Notes under the pieces: model-generated | Told to the model about the DNA's origin: nothing | Database searches by the model: none | The model's input: the letters and a program-made list of their open reading frames with translations, nothing else | Translations under genes and position numbers: made by a program | Shown here: positions 28,289 to 37,421 of the stretch, piece after piece | Layout of the letters: each line of letters begins with the position of its first letter | How positions within the stretch are numbered: position 1 is the stretch's first letter | Assembly: GCF_002215035.1 (NCBI RefSeq) | Contig: NZ_NKFP01000006.1 | Location: forward strand, 1,252,530-1,316,529 | Source of the DNA: Leptolyngbya ohadii IS1 | GTDB lineage: Bacteria > Cyanobacteriota > Cyanobacteriia > Elainellales > Elainellaceae | Direction of reading: 5' to 3' | Length of the DNA: 64,000 bases

Positions 28289-28441
28289 GGGTCTGCAAAT
28301 AGGTCTTGCTGATCGTGAGCTGATGAGGGGTTGATTATGCAGTGTACGCTGGCAGGTCATCTGTTGAATTCGGTATGATTCAAACGGTTGCGGTAAATTT
28401 ACCGACTTCCCTTTCCTGAGCGTCACTCTTCAAGATTCCCT

Positions 28442-29542
28442 ATGCGTCGATCGTCACGGCTTCCGTCTGCTTCTACGGTTCGTCCTGCGTGGCATAGTTC
28501 CGTCTTTGCAGGGCTAAAAATTCGGCTGAATGTCTGGCGCGGCAAGAAAACCTTTCGGGGAGCAAATCTGCGAGGAGCGGATCTGAGTCGGGCTGACCTG
28601 GTCGGGTCGATCCTGCTGTGGGCAAGTTTTGGGTGGGCAGTCTTGCTGTGGCTGCAAGTGAGTGAAGCAGGGGCGATCGGGGTGATTCTTATCTGGGCAA
28701 ATCTGCTGTGGACGATTCTCGTCTGGATTAACCTGCGCGAAGTAATGCTCAAGACAACAGCCCCTCGCCGCAACTTTAACCTGCCGATTTTCCTGGGGAT
28801 TGCGCTGGTGTGGGCAACCCTGATCTGGGCGATGACGATCGCTTCTCGCTCCGGTGGAGCCGTGCTGGTGTGGTTAAATCCCAACATTCTGTTTTTGCTC
28901 TGGACGATCCTCAGCCGTATGGATCTGAGCAATGCCGACCTCAGTCAGACCGACCTCAGCTATGCCAACCTTTCCCAGGTGGATCTACGGGATGCCAATT
29001 TGAGTCGATCGAACCTCAGAAATGCCAATATGCGCGAAACCATTCTGCGGGGGGCGGATCTGAGCGGGGCTGACCTGAGCGGCGCGGATCTCAGTGATGC
29101 CGATCTCACTGACGCCATTTTGCCCGGTGCCAACCTCAGCGATGCTGAACTGAGCCACGCCATCCTTAGCGACACGGATCTGCGGGATGCGAATCTGAGC
29201 CGTGCCAACCTCACCGCTGCTAACCTGAGCTGGGCAAGGATCAGCCGCGCCGATCTGCGGGACGCGAATCTGAGCTGGGCAAACCTGAGCCGCGCCAAAC
29301 TCAAGGAAGCCAACCTCAGCGGAGCCGACCTCAGCGGAGCCGACTTTCGAGAGGCACTCCTTCACGGTGTTGATCTGAATCAGGCAGACCTGGGCGTGGT
29401 GCTGGTCAAAGGCGCAAGGTTCAGCAAAAATCCTGGACTGACCCACAGCGATCGGATTAACCTGAAAGCCAGAGGTGCGATTCCTGAAGATCTGCCGAGC
29501 GGCTGGAGTGGTCGCAGCGAAGCGGGTTCGTCGCAGGGGTAA
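28442..29542 (+). CDS. Pentapeptide-repeat protein interrupted by membrane helices
   Basis: A 366-residue protein. An initial repeat stretch (residues 38-56, ANLRGADLSRADLVGS) is followed by four hydrophobic segments (about 57-160) and then about 33 tandem A(D/N)LXX repeats (residues 160-330), which form a right-handed beta-helix. Repeats with L at the centre position dominate. No enzyme motif is present. The first helices sit inside the repeat tract, an unusual arrangement. ATG at 28442. Function unknown; membrane scaffolding is a guess. Confidence 0.85.
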   Translation: MRRSSRLPSASTVRPAWHSSVFAGLKIRLNVWRGKKTFRGANLRGADLSRADLVGSILLWASFGWAVLLWLQVSEAGAIGVILIWANLLWTILVWINLREVMLKTTAPRRNFNLPIFLGIALVWATLIWAMTIASRSGGAVLVWLNPNILFLLWTILSRMDLSNADLSQTDLSYANLSQVDLRDANLSRSNLRNANMRETILRGADLSGADLSGADLSDADLTDAILPGANLSDAELSHAILSDTDLRDANLSRANLTAANLSWARISRADLRDANLSWANLSRAKLKEANLSGADLSGADFREALLHGVDLNQADLGVVLVKGARFSKNPGLTHSDRINLKARGAIPEDLPSGWSGRSEAGSSQG

Positions 29543-29550
29543 TGGGTCGA

Positions 29551-30693
29551 TCAGGCGATCGGTTGGAGGCAGGACTGACTAAAGCGCTGCACGATCTCTG
29601 CAAACTCGGCATTCTTTTCCATCAGCGCCATGTGTCCACCGGGAGCCAAAACCCTCAACTCTGCCTGGGGAATGTCTCGGCTCATGCGATCGCTGGCAAA
29701 GGGACGGGTAGCAATATCCGTTTTGCCCACAATCACCAGCGTTGGCACAGGAATGTGCGGCAGCGTTGCAGTCTCCTCGAAGCGGAACATGGCTAAAACG
29801 CCTCGCGCCAGAATGCCGGGTGAATGCTTGATGCCAATCAAACTAGAAAAATTAAGCTGCCCGCGTGTTTCCCGCCCTGTATAGCCAGAAATTTCCGTGG
29901 TCAGCAGCGTGGAGCCATTTAAGTAACTCAGCCAGCTTGTGAGCCAGAGAAAAGGGGAAAGGACGATCGCCAGATGCAGCAGCGGTTCCAGGAGGGGCTT
30001 TTGCAGGGCTAACAGCAGTTTGCTCAATGTCGTGGTTTTGAGGGGATTGGTATAGGTGCCATCAACCAGAATTAAACCTGCGACGCGATTGCCTAGCTTC
30101 TCCGGGAACAGTCGGCTAAACGTGAGCAGGATCATCGCCCCCATGCTGTGCCCCAGCAGAATCACAGGCTGATCCCCTGCGACTTCAATGACGGCATTTA
30201 GATCCCGCGCATATTTTTCCAGCGAATAGTCCCGATTCTTGGGCTTCCGCGATTTGCCTAACCCCGGCAGATCCCAGACAATGACGCGAAACTGTTCCGT
30301 GAGCTGCTTTTTAGCGTAGTACCAGACCGTGCTATCCGGTCCCCACCCATGCGTCAGAATAATGGTGGGCAGCTGTTGAAACCCTGTCTCTCCTTGAGCA
30401 AACTTTGGCTCATAAAATTCCACCTGAATCTCACTGCCGTCCGATCGCGGAATTCGCTCTACCCGATCGCTCCGAAACGGTTTCGGTTCATCCCTTCCCG
30501 CCCGACGCAGCAGCAGCAGCGGCAATAATCCCAGAAACGACCACACAATCAGCCCCACGCCCAGGTACAGCCAGCGATTGCTAACCAGTTCCCCCTCATG
30601 CCACTCATAGAGAACGTATGCTCCGCCTCCAAGAATGACAACAGACAGCAGGCTAGACAGCAAACGCAGGATGAAGTCGATCGGCATAAACAT
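29551..30693 (-). CDS. Alpha/beta hydrolase with N-terminal membrane segment
   Basis: A 380-residue protein, convergent with the pentapeptide gene. Two hydrophobic helices (residues 8-28, 40-63) anchor it. The hydrolase fold has the oxyanion segment ILTHGWGPDSTVWYYA, the nucleophile elbow GHSMGA (Ser near 184), an acid in VIVGKTDIATRP and the His in LAPGGHMALMEKN. All three catalytic positions are filled. Substrate unknown, perhaps a lipid or ester. Confidence 0.87.
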   Translation of the reverse strand: MFMPIDFILRLLSSLLSVVILGGGAYVLYEWHEGELVSNRWLYLGVGLIVWSFLGLLPLLLLRRAGRDEPKPFRSDRVERIPRSDGSEIQVEFYEPKFAQGETGFQQLPTIILTHGWGPDSTVWYYAKKQLTEQFRVIVWDLPGLGKSRKPKNRDYSLEKYARDLNAVIEVAGDQPVILLGHSMGAMILLTFSRLFPEKLGNRVAGLILVDGTYTNPLKTTTLSKLLLALQKPLLEPLLHLAIVLSPFLWLTSWLSYLNGSTLLTTEISGYTGRETRGQLNFSSLIGIKHSPGILARGVLAMFRFEETATLPHIPVPTLVIVGKTDIATRPFASDRMSRDIPQAELRVLAPGGHMALMEKNAEFAEIVQRFSQSCLQPIA

Positions 30694-30885
30694 AGCGAAC
30701 TTCCACCTTCAAGCACAACTAATAGGCATAACCAATTAAGCCGAGCCTAAAGGAAAAAACGCTGCCCCCATAACCCTCCCAGGATAGGAATCTACAAGGC
30801 AGAAGCATTTTGGAGTTGGAGGGTAGTGCGTTGTGTCACCTGGGAAAACTGTGGGAGGGGTGATTAGGTTCAACTGAGCAGATTC

Positions 30886-31130
30886 ATGGGTGGCATTGAC
30901 CGCGAAATTATTCTTGATACTAGGCATATTGCAAAGCATTTGCCTGATACACCCCAGGTACAGCGGTTGCTGAAACGAGGTCGATTCGGGGATACGAGCG
31001 TTACGGCTTGTTCTTTAGTGAATCGATCGGTTATCGAATCACTCCTGAAGAGGGTTCAAGTACGCCTTTGTTTTATGGAGAGGTGAAAATTGATGCAGAA
31101 AATCGATACCACGTCATTCCCCGCACGTGA
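30886..31130 (+). pseudogene. Frameshifted remnant of a small gene
   Basis: Two coding-like pieces in different frames. From ATG 30886, frame one reads GGIDREIILDTRHIAKHLPD...QRLLKRG, to about 30984. A second frame then reads IRGYERYGLFFSESIGYRIT and YGEVKIDAENRYHVIPRT, ending at TGA 31128. The second frame has no start. Together they resemble one protein that has lost internal DNA and its frame near 30985. The TGA may also be a mutated Arg codon, since PSQA and another stop follow. From memory it resembles a small cyanobacterial family (DUF6972-like) but I am not sure. The first frame's continuation to 31086 looks non-coding. Confidence 0.6.
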
Positions 31131-31359
31131 CCCAGCCAAGCCTGATTGGAGCTTTGTGGAAGTCTGGATTGATCCAATGCTATCCCCTCCTTATCTCTTG
31201 CTGCTGCTTGGCGATCCCGCAGGAGGTTGTCGTATCTGTGATCCGGCTGAAAATTATAAGGTTGTATTTAGCAGCGCAACCTATAACGAAGCTCAGAACT
31301 GGCTGTTAGAAGATGAGTACGAGCCAGTTGAAGGTCGGCTTTCAGGACTAGATTTGTAA
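31093..31359 (+). CDS. Small hypothetical protein
   Basis: An 88-residue protein. SFVEVWIDPMLSPPYLLLLLGDPAGGCRICDP and YNEAQNWLLEDEYEPVEGRL look conserved and folded. The start overlaps the remnant's end in another frame; the ATG at 31093 has GAGAGG about 10 bases upstream. Such short acidic proteins often neighbour toxin-like or HTH genes, but no partner is seen here. Function unknown. Confidence 0.6.
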   Translation: MQKIDTTSFPARDPAKPDWSFVEVWIDPMLSPPYLLLLLGDPAGGCRICDPAENYKVVFSSATYNEAQNWLLEDEYEPVEGRLSGLDL

Positions 31360-31879
31360 TTTGCAGCAAAACTCAGCAGGGGAAAGAGATCGTTCAATGC
31401 GTTCTATATCGATCGTTCAAAAGCCTCAGGTCGAATGATCACGATTAAGCCCAGTGATTCTAATTGGGAGAATGCTTTAGAGCAACTGCAAGCAAATACC
31501 CCTTGCTTCTCTTCCGATCGCCCTTCCCAATCATACCCAAACCCCACAAAACATTAGTATTGCTATCGGAGAAAAACTTTGGTAGCGTGAGGGATGGCTA
31601 CCTTGTAAGCAAGAAGTGAGCCAAGCTTTTCCTAGAGATAGACTGAGGGAGTTTCGATTACCTGAAGGGGAACTGCGAAGCACTCGACGGAAGACTGCAA
31701 AGCATTTGTCCCAATTGACGATCGATCGCCGACTATGGGTGTTGCGAGCACTCATAGCCAGCTAACCTCCCCGACTGGTGTAGGCAGTCTGAAAGGCTAG
31801 GACGATTATACGTTCTGGCTTGTCAGTCTTGTTTAACAGTATTCAGCCTCATCTCTAGGGTTTCTATACCCTCGGAGAT
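31360..31879. other. Gene-poor stretch with possible decayed coding
   Basis: No intact gene. On the + strand at about 31540-31764 one frame stays open but for a TAG at 31584-31586, ending ...RRLWVLRALIAS before TAA. It contains SQAFPRDRLREFRLPEGELR, which looks protein-like. A separate frame at 31407-31556 reads ITIKPSDSNWENALEQLQANTP. Both have lost starts or frame, so the stretch may be a graveyard of small genes. I could not name a family. Confidence 0.35.
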
Positions 31880-31885
31880 TTGAAT

Positions 31886-32158
31886 ATGACTTACCCTACC
31901 GAACCGCAATTGGCTGTCGGTCAACTGTTGCACGATCGTTTTGAGCGAGAAGCGGTAAAACTATTGCTGATTGGCAATCCCGCTGCCGTGGAGCAGTGCA
32001 TCATCGAACTGGAGCGCAAAGGCTTTTGTGATAGCTATGCCTGGAGTGCCTCCCTACCGATCAATGCAAATTCGGCGATCGTCGTTCCTCGTCCGGGTGA
32101 AGAAATGCGATTGTACAAACGCTGGTATCCGCCCACCGTGCAGCGCATTCCTCTCTAA
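31886..32158 (+). CDS. Small hypothetical protein
   Basis: A 90-residue protein. EREAVKLLLIGNPAAVEQCIIELERKGFCD and EWSASLPI-like SYAWSASLPIN lead to a basic end RLYKRWYPPTVQRIPL. The ATG at 31886 has GGAG eight bases upstream and is preferred over the TTG at 31880. I recall similar short proteins across cyanobacteria but no named function. Confidence 0.65.
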   Translation: MTYPTEPQLAVGQLLHDRFEREAVKLLLIGNPAAVEQCIIELERKGFCDSYAWSASLPINANSAIVVPRPGEEMRLYKRWYPPTVQRIPL

Positions 32159-32311
32159 CGTTTCCTTGCCCTGATTCCAGTTAATACAGAGCGGCTGCGA
32201 AATGACTTGATTCGATCGAGCAAAACCGCAGTCGCTTTGGGGCGATCGTTCTTAGTGATTAGGATACTTTAGCGTTAGGCATGATTTACTTAAATCCCTG
32301 GGGTTAACATC

Positions 32312-32776
32312 ATGTATCTTGACAAAGCAAAAGCACGATTCCAAGAACTTGAGCAGATTGGAGATATTTATAAAAATCAGCCTTGTTCACTGGAAGAAGT
32401 TGAACTTTTAGAGAAAGATTTGAAGTTAAAGCTGCCTGTTGCATACCGAGAATTTCTTCTATGGTGTGGAAATCGTTGTGGATTTCTTGATTCGGATAGG
32501 TATTTCTGGAGTGATGTAAAGGACTTTCACCGTGAATTGCTTGAGGAAACAATGGAAATCCTCAATCTGCCGATGACCCTAATCCCCTCAGATGCCATCA
32601 TCTTTTACGTAAATCATGGGGGATACGTTTATGCCTTTATTTGTGCTTCTGAAGGAGATAATCCTCCTGTTCACGAACTTCGCAATGGTCAATTAGTCTG
32701 GAACCAGACTGACACCATTGAGCAATTCTGTCTTGATAGGATTGAAACTGCGCTTAAGCTTGCAAAAGGTTGTTAA
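32312..32776 (+). CDS. SUKH (SMI1/KNR4) family protein
   Basis: A 154-residue cytosolic protein. The N-terminal half carries the SUKH signature: LEEVELLEKDLKLKLPVAYREFLLWCGNRCGF. SUKH proteins are often immunity proteins for polymorphic or contact-dependent toxins. No toxin is present within several kilobases, so this is an orphan. Codon use is slightly more AT-rich than in neighbours, suggesting acquisition. Confidence 0.78.
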   Translation: MYLDKAKARFQELEQIGDIYKNQPCSLEEVELLEKDLKLKLPVAYREFLLWCGNRCGFLDSDRYFWSDVKDFHRELLEETMEILNLPMTLIPSDAIIFYVNHGGYVYAFICASEGDNPPVHELRNGQLVWNQTDTIEQFCLDRIETALKLAKGC

Positions 32777-33000
32777 CGATTCACAGATGCTATTTGATGA
32801 GTAGCCACTGCTAATTTTTCTTATTTGGTTCAACGATTCTGATTTAAAGATAAGCGATCGTGCAGGGAACAGAGGTTGAATATTGCTCTACTAAAAAACT
32901 GCCTCCCATTTCTGAGAAGCAGCCTCGATTCTTAACTTAATTTTGCGCTGAGACGATCGCCCTCCTTAAACCCCAGAGAGACGATCGCCCTACAATCCCC

Positions 33001-34902
33001 CTAACCCACCAGCGATTTCACCTTCTTGATGATGCCATCCGGATCGATGCCCTGATGCGGGTACTGTTCCCACAAGCCGCCGCAGCCCTCTTCGTGGGTG
33101 CCGATGTAGGCGTACTTGGGCGTATAGCCACGCTCCAGCAGCCAGCTTCCGAAACGGCTTCCCAGCCCGGTTCTGCGGTTGAATGCCTCCGTGACGAGAA
33201 CGAAGGGCGCTTTGCCAATCTTCGCCATCATTTCCTCATCGACCACGTTCAGCGTCGATTTGTTGATTACGCCGACTTCGATGCCTTCCTGCTTCAGCCG
33301 CTCTGCTGCATCCACTGCCCGATACAGCGAATCGCCAAAGGTGACAATATAGCCCGCACTGCCTTCGCGCACCAGCTCATCTTTGCCAGGAACAAACTTG
33401 TAGTTACCCGCAAACAGCTCGTTGCCATTAGTATCCAGGATCATCGGCGTTTTCGATCGTGTCGAGAAGATAAACCGCAGTCCCGGATTAAAGAAGACCG
33501 ATTCCACGCAGGCTTTCATCTGGTTCGCGTCCGCCGGGAAGTAGAGGCGGGTTTCGTAGCCGTCGTCCAGTCCGTTGTCGGCAAAGAAGTTATTGATGCC
33601 GAAGTGGCAGGTATTGTCCGCCATGTCGTCAATGCCGGAGTGGGAGAAGTGGCACAGCAGATTCGACTTGTTCAGCCGCGCCATCGTGATTTCCGAAATG
33701 CACATCTCCAGGAAGGCGGCAAAGGTGGCAAAAATGCCCTGCTTCCCTTCCTCCATGCCAAACCCCGCAGCGGCAGACAGGTTGCCCCGCTCCATAATTC
33801 CGGACGGAATGAAGACCTCCGGGTGGGCATCGTGGATTTTCTTCAGACCGCAGGAGCCTTCCAGGTCGCTGTCGATCACGACTACTTTGGACTTGCGCTC
33901 CTCTTCGCTCATCCGTCCCAGTACCGTCACCACCGCATCACCAAAGACGTTCCGATTGGAGTCCCACTTATCGCTGACGCCCTGGAAGGTGTACTCGTGC
34001 TTCGGCTTTTGAATATTGTTCAGATAATCCACCGCTGCCTGGTGTCCCCGCTTCTCCAGGTAAGCCAGCGCCAGCTTCACGGAAATCACGTCATGCCCGT
34101 GGTTCGATCCTTCCAATCCTTCAATGCCGGGACACATAGGACGCTTATTGATCACCGCGATCGGTCCAGGCGTAGTAATCGCCTCACAGATCCGGGCATA
34201 GAGTCCGTCAATATCTTCCCCGTCGCCCTCCAGCACCTTCATGCCGTGTCCTTCCAGCGTGGTGCGAACGCTAAATCCGGGCAGATATTTCGAGGGGTGT
34301 CCGGCGATCGTCACGTCGTTGTCATCGATCAGCAGCTTCACGTTGATGTGCTGCGCCACTGCCAGTCTTGCGGCTTCCGCGTCGTTGCCTTCCTGCTGCG
34401 ACCCATCCGAACCCAGACAGAACACCGTCTTGCCGGGATGCGCCAGCGCCACACCATTCACGTAGGGCCACATATGACCCAATCGACCGGAGCTAAACTG
34501 CACGCCGGGAGTCAGCCCCAGTTCCGGGTGTCCGGGCAGCTTGGAGTTTGCCTGACGATAGAGCATGAGCTGTTCCGCAGGCATTTGACCGCGCAGAACG
34601 GACATTAAATATTGTGTGCCCACCCGGTGTCCCGCTTCGTCAAAGAAGATCGGCACAAACTGATCGGGCTGGCTGCGAAACAGAGCATCCAGGATCACCA
34701 CTTCCGGCACAGTATCGTAGGGTCCGCCCGTATGTCCACCCATTCCCGTTGCGGCTCCGGTTGCCGTAAAGAAGACGATCGCATCCCGGAAAAGCTGAAT
34801 ATTGGCTTTCAGAGCTTCCCGCTGCTCATTGGTGAGGGTGGAATTTTTCGGGTCAAGCTGAATGGTTTTATAGGCGCTGAGATCGATCGGAAATGTAGTC
34901 AT
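33001..34902 (-). CDS. Divergent transketolase-like enzyme
   Basis: A 633-residue thiamine-diphosphate enzyme. The diphosphate motif reads FCLGSDGSQQEGNDAEAARL...DNDVTIAGH (near residue 180). The substrate-binding start AATGMGGHTGGPYDTVPEVV replaces the usual NSGHPG segment of classical transketolases. The pyrimidine domain includes MERGNLSAAAGFGMEEGKQGIFATFAAFLE and the C-terminal domain ends GGLWEQYPHQGIDPDGI. It is not the textbook TktA of about 670 residues, though it lies after fabF where tktA is found in Synechocystis. Its substrates may differ. It is 60 bp from fabF on the same strand and likely co-transcribed. Confidence 0.8.
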   Translation of the reverse strand: MTTFPIDLSAYKTIQLDPKNSTLTNEQREALKANIQLFRDAIVFFTATGAATGMGGHTGGPYDTVPEVVILDALFRSQPDQFVPIFFDEAGHRVGTQYLMSVLRGQMPAEQLMLYRQANSKLPGHPELGLTPGVQFSSGRLGHMWPYVNGVALAHPGKTVFCLGSDGSQQEGNDAEAARLAVAQHINVKLLIDDNDVTIAGHPSKYLPGFSVRTTLEGHGMKVLEGDGEDIDGLYARICEAITTPGPIAVINKRPMCPGIEGLEGSNHGHDVISVKLALAYLEKRGHQAAVDYLNNIQKPKHEYTFQGVSDKWDSNRNVFGDAVVTVLGRMSEEERKSKVVVIDSDLEGSCGLKKIHDAHPEVFIPSGIMERGNLSAAAGFGMEEGKQGIFATFAAFLEMCISEITMARLNKSNLLCHFSHSGIDDMADNTCHFGINNFFADNGLDDGYETRLYFPADANQMKACVESVFFNPGLRFIFSTRSKTPMILDTNGNELFAGNYKFVPGKDELVREGSAGYIVTFGDSLYRAVDAAERLKQEGIEVGVINKSTLNVVDEEMMAKIGKAPFVLVTEAFNRRTGLGSRFGSWLLERGYTPKYAYIGTHEEGCGGLWEQYPHQGIDPDGIIKKVKSLVG

Positions 34903-34962
34903 TGCAAATCCTTGAATGGGCAGGGGATGGGTGGAATCAGACAGGGGGCTAAACCGTGATAT

Positions 34963-36222
34963 TTAACCGTGATACTTGCGGAAGACCAGCGTTACGTTAT
35001 GTCCGCCAAAGCCAAAAGAATTGGACAGCGCCACTTCTACTTTCTGCGATCGGCTCACATTTGCCACGTAGTCTAGGTCACAGGCGGGGTCAGGATTTTC
35101 CAGGTTAATGGTGGGAGGCACTTTGTCGTTGTAGACCGCCATCGTCGTCGCGACTGCTTCAATGCCGCCGGAGCCGCCCAGGAGGTGTCCGGTCATGGAC
35201 TTGGTGGAGCTAATTGCCGTTTTGTATGCCGCCTCACCCAGGGCAGTTTTAATCGCTGCCGTCTCGGTGGAATCGTTGGCAGGGGTACTCGTGCCGTGGG
35301 CGTTGATGTAGCTCACCTGATCCGGCGTGATGCCCGCATCCTTAAGGGCAAGCTGAATCGCTCTTGCTGCGCCTTCGCCGCCCGGAACCGGAGAGGTAAT
35401 GTGATAGGCATCGCAGGTCATCCCGTAGCCAATCATTTCGCCGTAGATTTTCGCTCCCCGGCTGAGGGCGTGTTCTAGCTCCTCCAGCACCAGGATTCCT
35501 GCGCCTTCGCCCATGACAAAGCCATCGCGCCCCGTATCGAACGGACGGCAGGCATGAGCCGGATCATCGTTTCGGGTGGAGAGTGCCTTACAAGCCGCAA
35601 ATCCTGCCAGGGAGAGGGGAGTGACTGCCGCCTCTGTGCCGCCGCAGATCATCGCCTGGGCATAGCCCCGCTGGACGAGCCGGAAGGCATCGCCGATCGC
35701 ATTAGAACCCGCCGCACAAGCCGTCACGGTGCAGTTGTTGGGACCCTTCGCGCCCAGATGAATTGCCGTTAAGCCCGCTGCCATGTTCGCGATCATCATG
35801 GGAACCATGAAGGGGCTACAGCGATCGGGTCCACGATTCAGGTAGATCTCCTGCTGCTCTTCCATTACCTTTAAGCCGCCGATGCCCGTCCCGATCAACA
35901 CACCCACCTGCTCGGCGTTCAGGTCGTTGATCACAAATCCCGCATCCGCCAGAGCTTGCTTACTGGCAGCCACCGCAAACTGGGCAAAGCGATCCATCCG
36001 CTTGGCTTCCTTGCGATCCATGTATTCCTGGGGGTCAAATCCCTTGACCTCGCCCGCAATGCGGCAATCGTGCTTGGATGCATCAAACAGCGTGATCGGA
36101 CCAATGCCATTCCGACCGCTCAGCAACCCTTCCCAGTACTCCGCCAGGGTATTGCCGATCGGGGTAATTGCGCCCAGACCCGTCACCACAACCCGCTTGA
36201 GTTCAGAACCTAATTTTGTCAT
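34963..36222 (-). CDS. fabF: 3-oxoacyl-ACP synthase II
   Basis: Condenses malonyl-ACP with acyl-ACP in fatty-acid chain elongation. The catalytic Cys is in [15 protein letters not shown] (near residue 167). The two His are in [14 protein letters not shown] and [15 protein letters not shown], with the conserved Lys in STKS. 419 residues, normal length; the N-terminus [17 protein letters not shown] fits the family. It is between acpP and the transketolase-like gene, all on the minus strand. Confidence 0.95.
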   Translation of the reverse strand: MTKLGSELKRVVVTGLGAITPIGNTLAEYWEGLLSGRNGIGPITLFDASKHDCRIAGEVKGFDPQEYMDRKEAKRMDRFAQFAVAASKQALADAGFVINDLNAEQVGVLIGTGIGGLKVMEEQQEIYLNRGPDRCSPFMVPMMIANMAAGLTAIHLGAKGPNNCTVTACAAGSNAIGDAFRLVQRGYAQAMICGGTEAAVTPLSLAGFAACKALSTRNDDPAHACRPFDTGRDGFVMGEGAGILVLEELEHALSRGAKIYGEMIGYGMTCDAYHITSPVPGGEGAARAIQLALKDAGITPDQVSYINAHGTSTPANDSTETAAIKTALGEAAYKTAISSTKSMTGHLLGGSGGIEAVATTMAVYNDKVPPTINLENPDPACDLDYVANVSRSQKVEVALSNSFGFGGHNVTLVFRKYHG

Positions 36223-36495
36223 GACAGCAGCTTCAAGGGTCTAACTTACCCAGAATGCACAACAGTAAAAGAATGAAAGTGGACGATGAATTGAATAAAG
36301 TGTTTGAAGAGTAAGAGATCTGGCACTGCCCCAAATTCCCCATCGATTTATCGCTATCGTAGGGCAGGCATCCCTGCTCAAACATTCTCGGAAAGCAAAC
36401 CTGCAAGGCTCAGCAAGAAATTTGGTGAAAACTGATGATGGGCTGGAGCAGTCCTGCGAGCAGCGTCCAACCCTTCACGCTTCTGAAAAATTGCC

Positions 36496-36741
36496 CTAAG
36501 CCGCCGCTTTGTCCTGGATGTACTTCACAGCCGATCCAACCGTGGCAATACCTTCCGCCGCTTCGTCGGGAATTTCGATATCAAATTCTTCTTCCAGTGC
36601 CATGACCAGTTCCACCGTATCCAGGGAATCTGCGCCTAGATCGTTGGCAAAGCTGGCTTCCGACGTTACCTTTTCAGGATCAACGCTTAGCTGATCCGCC
36701 ACAATTTGCTTAACCTTCTCAAAAATTTCTTGCTCGCTCAT
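36496..36741 (-). CDS. acpP: Acyl carrier protein
   Basis: An 81-residue acidic four-helix protein carrying acyl chains on 4'-phosphopantetheine. The attachment Ser is in [18 protein letters not shown] (near residue 38). Complete and typical. It is upstream of fabF; the 270-bp gap holds no gene that I can support. Confidence 0.97.
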   Translation of the reverse strand: MSEQEIFEKVKQIVADQLSVDPEKVTSEASFANDLGADSLDTVELVMALEEEFDIEIPDEAAEGIATVGSAVKYIQDKAAA

Positions 36742-37135
36742 ACGTTCCCTTTTGCCGAGATGCGACTATCTAAACAGCTACCTAACGGTTGCAACTCCCT
36801 CCTCACCAGGCAGGGAAGAATTTTACCCACAGTTGGAACAATCAATTGGGGTAATCGACAGTTAGGCATTTTCTCATATTACTTGAAAGCGGGACGGGAA
36901 TGACTGATGGGATTGAGTGGTCGGAATTGACTGAAGGAGCGATCGACCCAACGGGAGTATCTTAATCAGAGAAAAGTAGCAGCGCTCGGATTTTGGGTAG
37001 GACTGAGTTTTGGGCAAGACCAGGGGAATCGCCGTATCGTTAAATAGGTAATAAGCAACAAACTGTCCTCACTCAGGCTTTATACCATTGGACTACGGTG
37101 TACAGATCACTCCTGGTTGAGGTCGCGGCATCCCG

Positions 37136-37305
37136 AAGCCCCCTAAATCCTGCATTGCCCCCTAAACCCCCATAAATGGGGGACTTCCGATCTTTATCCT
37201 GCGGTCGAGGCTTTCCACTAATCAAGAAGTCTTTATTAATCCGGATAGCTAAACCTTGGGTGTCAGATTCCCCACTGGTGGAGAATTTAGGGGGCGGCAA
37301 GGTCT
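37136..37305. repeat. Dispersed CCCCCTAAA/GGGGGACTT repeats
   Basis: AGCCCCCTAAATCCTGCATT, GCCCCCTAAACCCCCATAAA then TGGGGGACTTCCG at 37137-37190, and GATTCCCCACTGGTGGAGAA followed by TTTAGGGGGCGG at 37266-37297. Members of the family seen at 21396, 24295 and 41735. It fills the divergent gap between acpP and the BCD carrier; no gene is seen there. Confidence 0.8.
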
Positions 37306-37421
37306 AGAAGTCGGACAGACTCGATTATGGTTTATATCCCATAGTCCAACCAGCGAGAAACTTCCGAATCCCCCCTACTCATCATCATTCGCGTTTAGCA
37401 TTTTCCTCTTACACAATCCCT

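Noticed and set aside
30886-31086. Intact 66-codon gene
   Set aside because: Codons after about 30985 in this frame look non-coding, while another frame is protein-like there. A frameshift explains both.
33055-34608. 517-codon open frame opposite the transketolase-like gene
   Set aside because: Its protein is Arg/His/Gln-rich and lacks motifs. The opposite strand has a full enzyme with conserved motifs.
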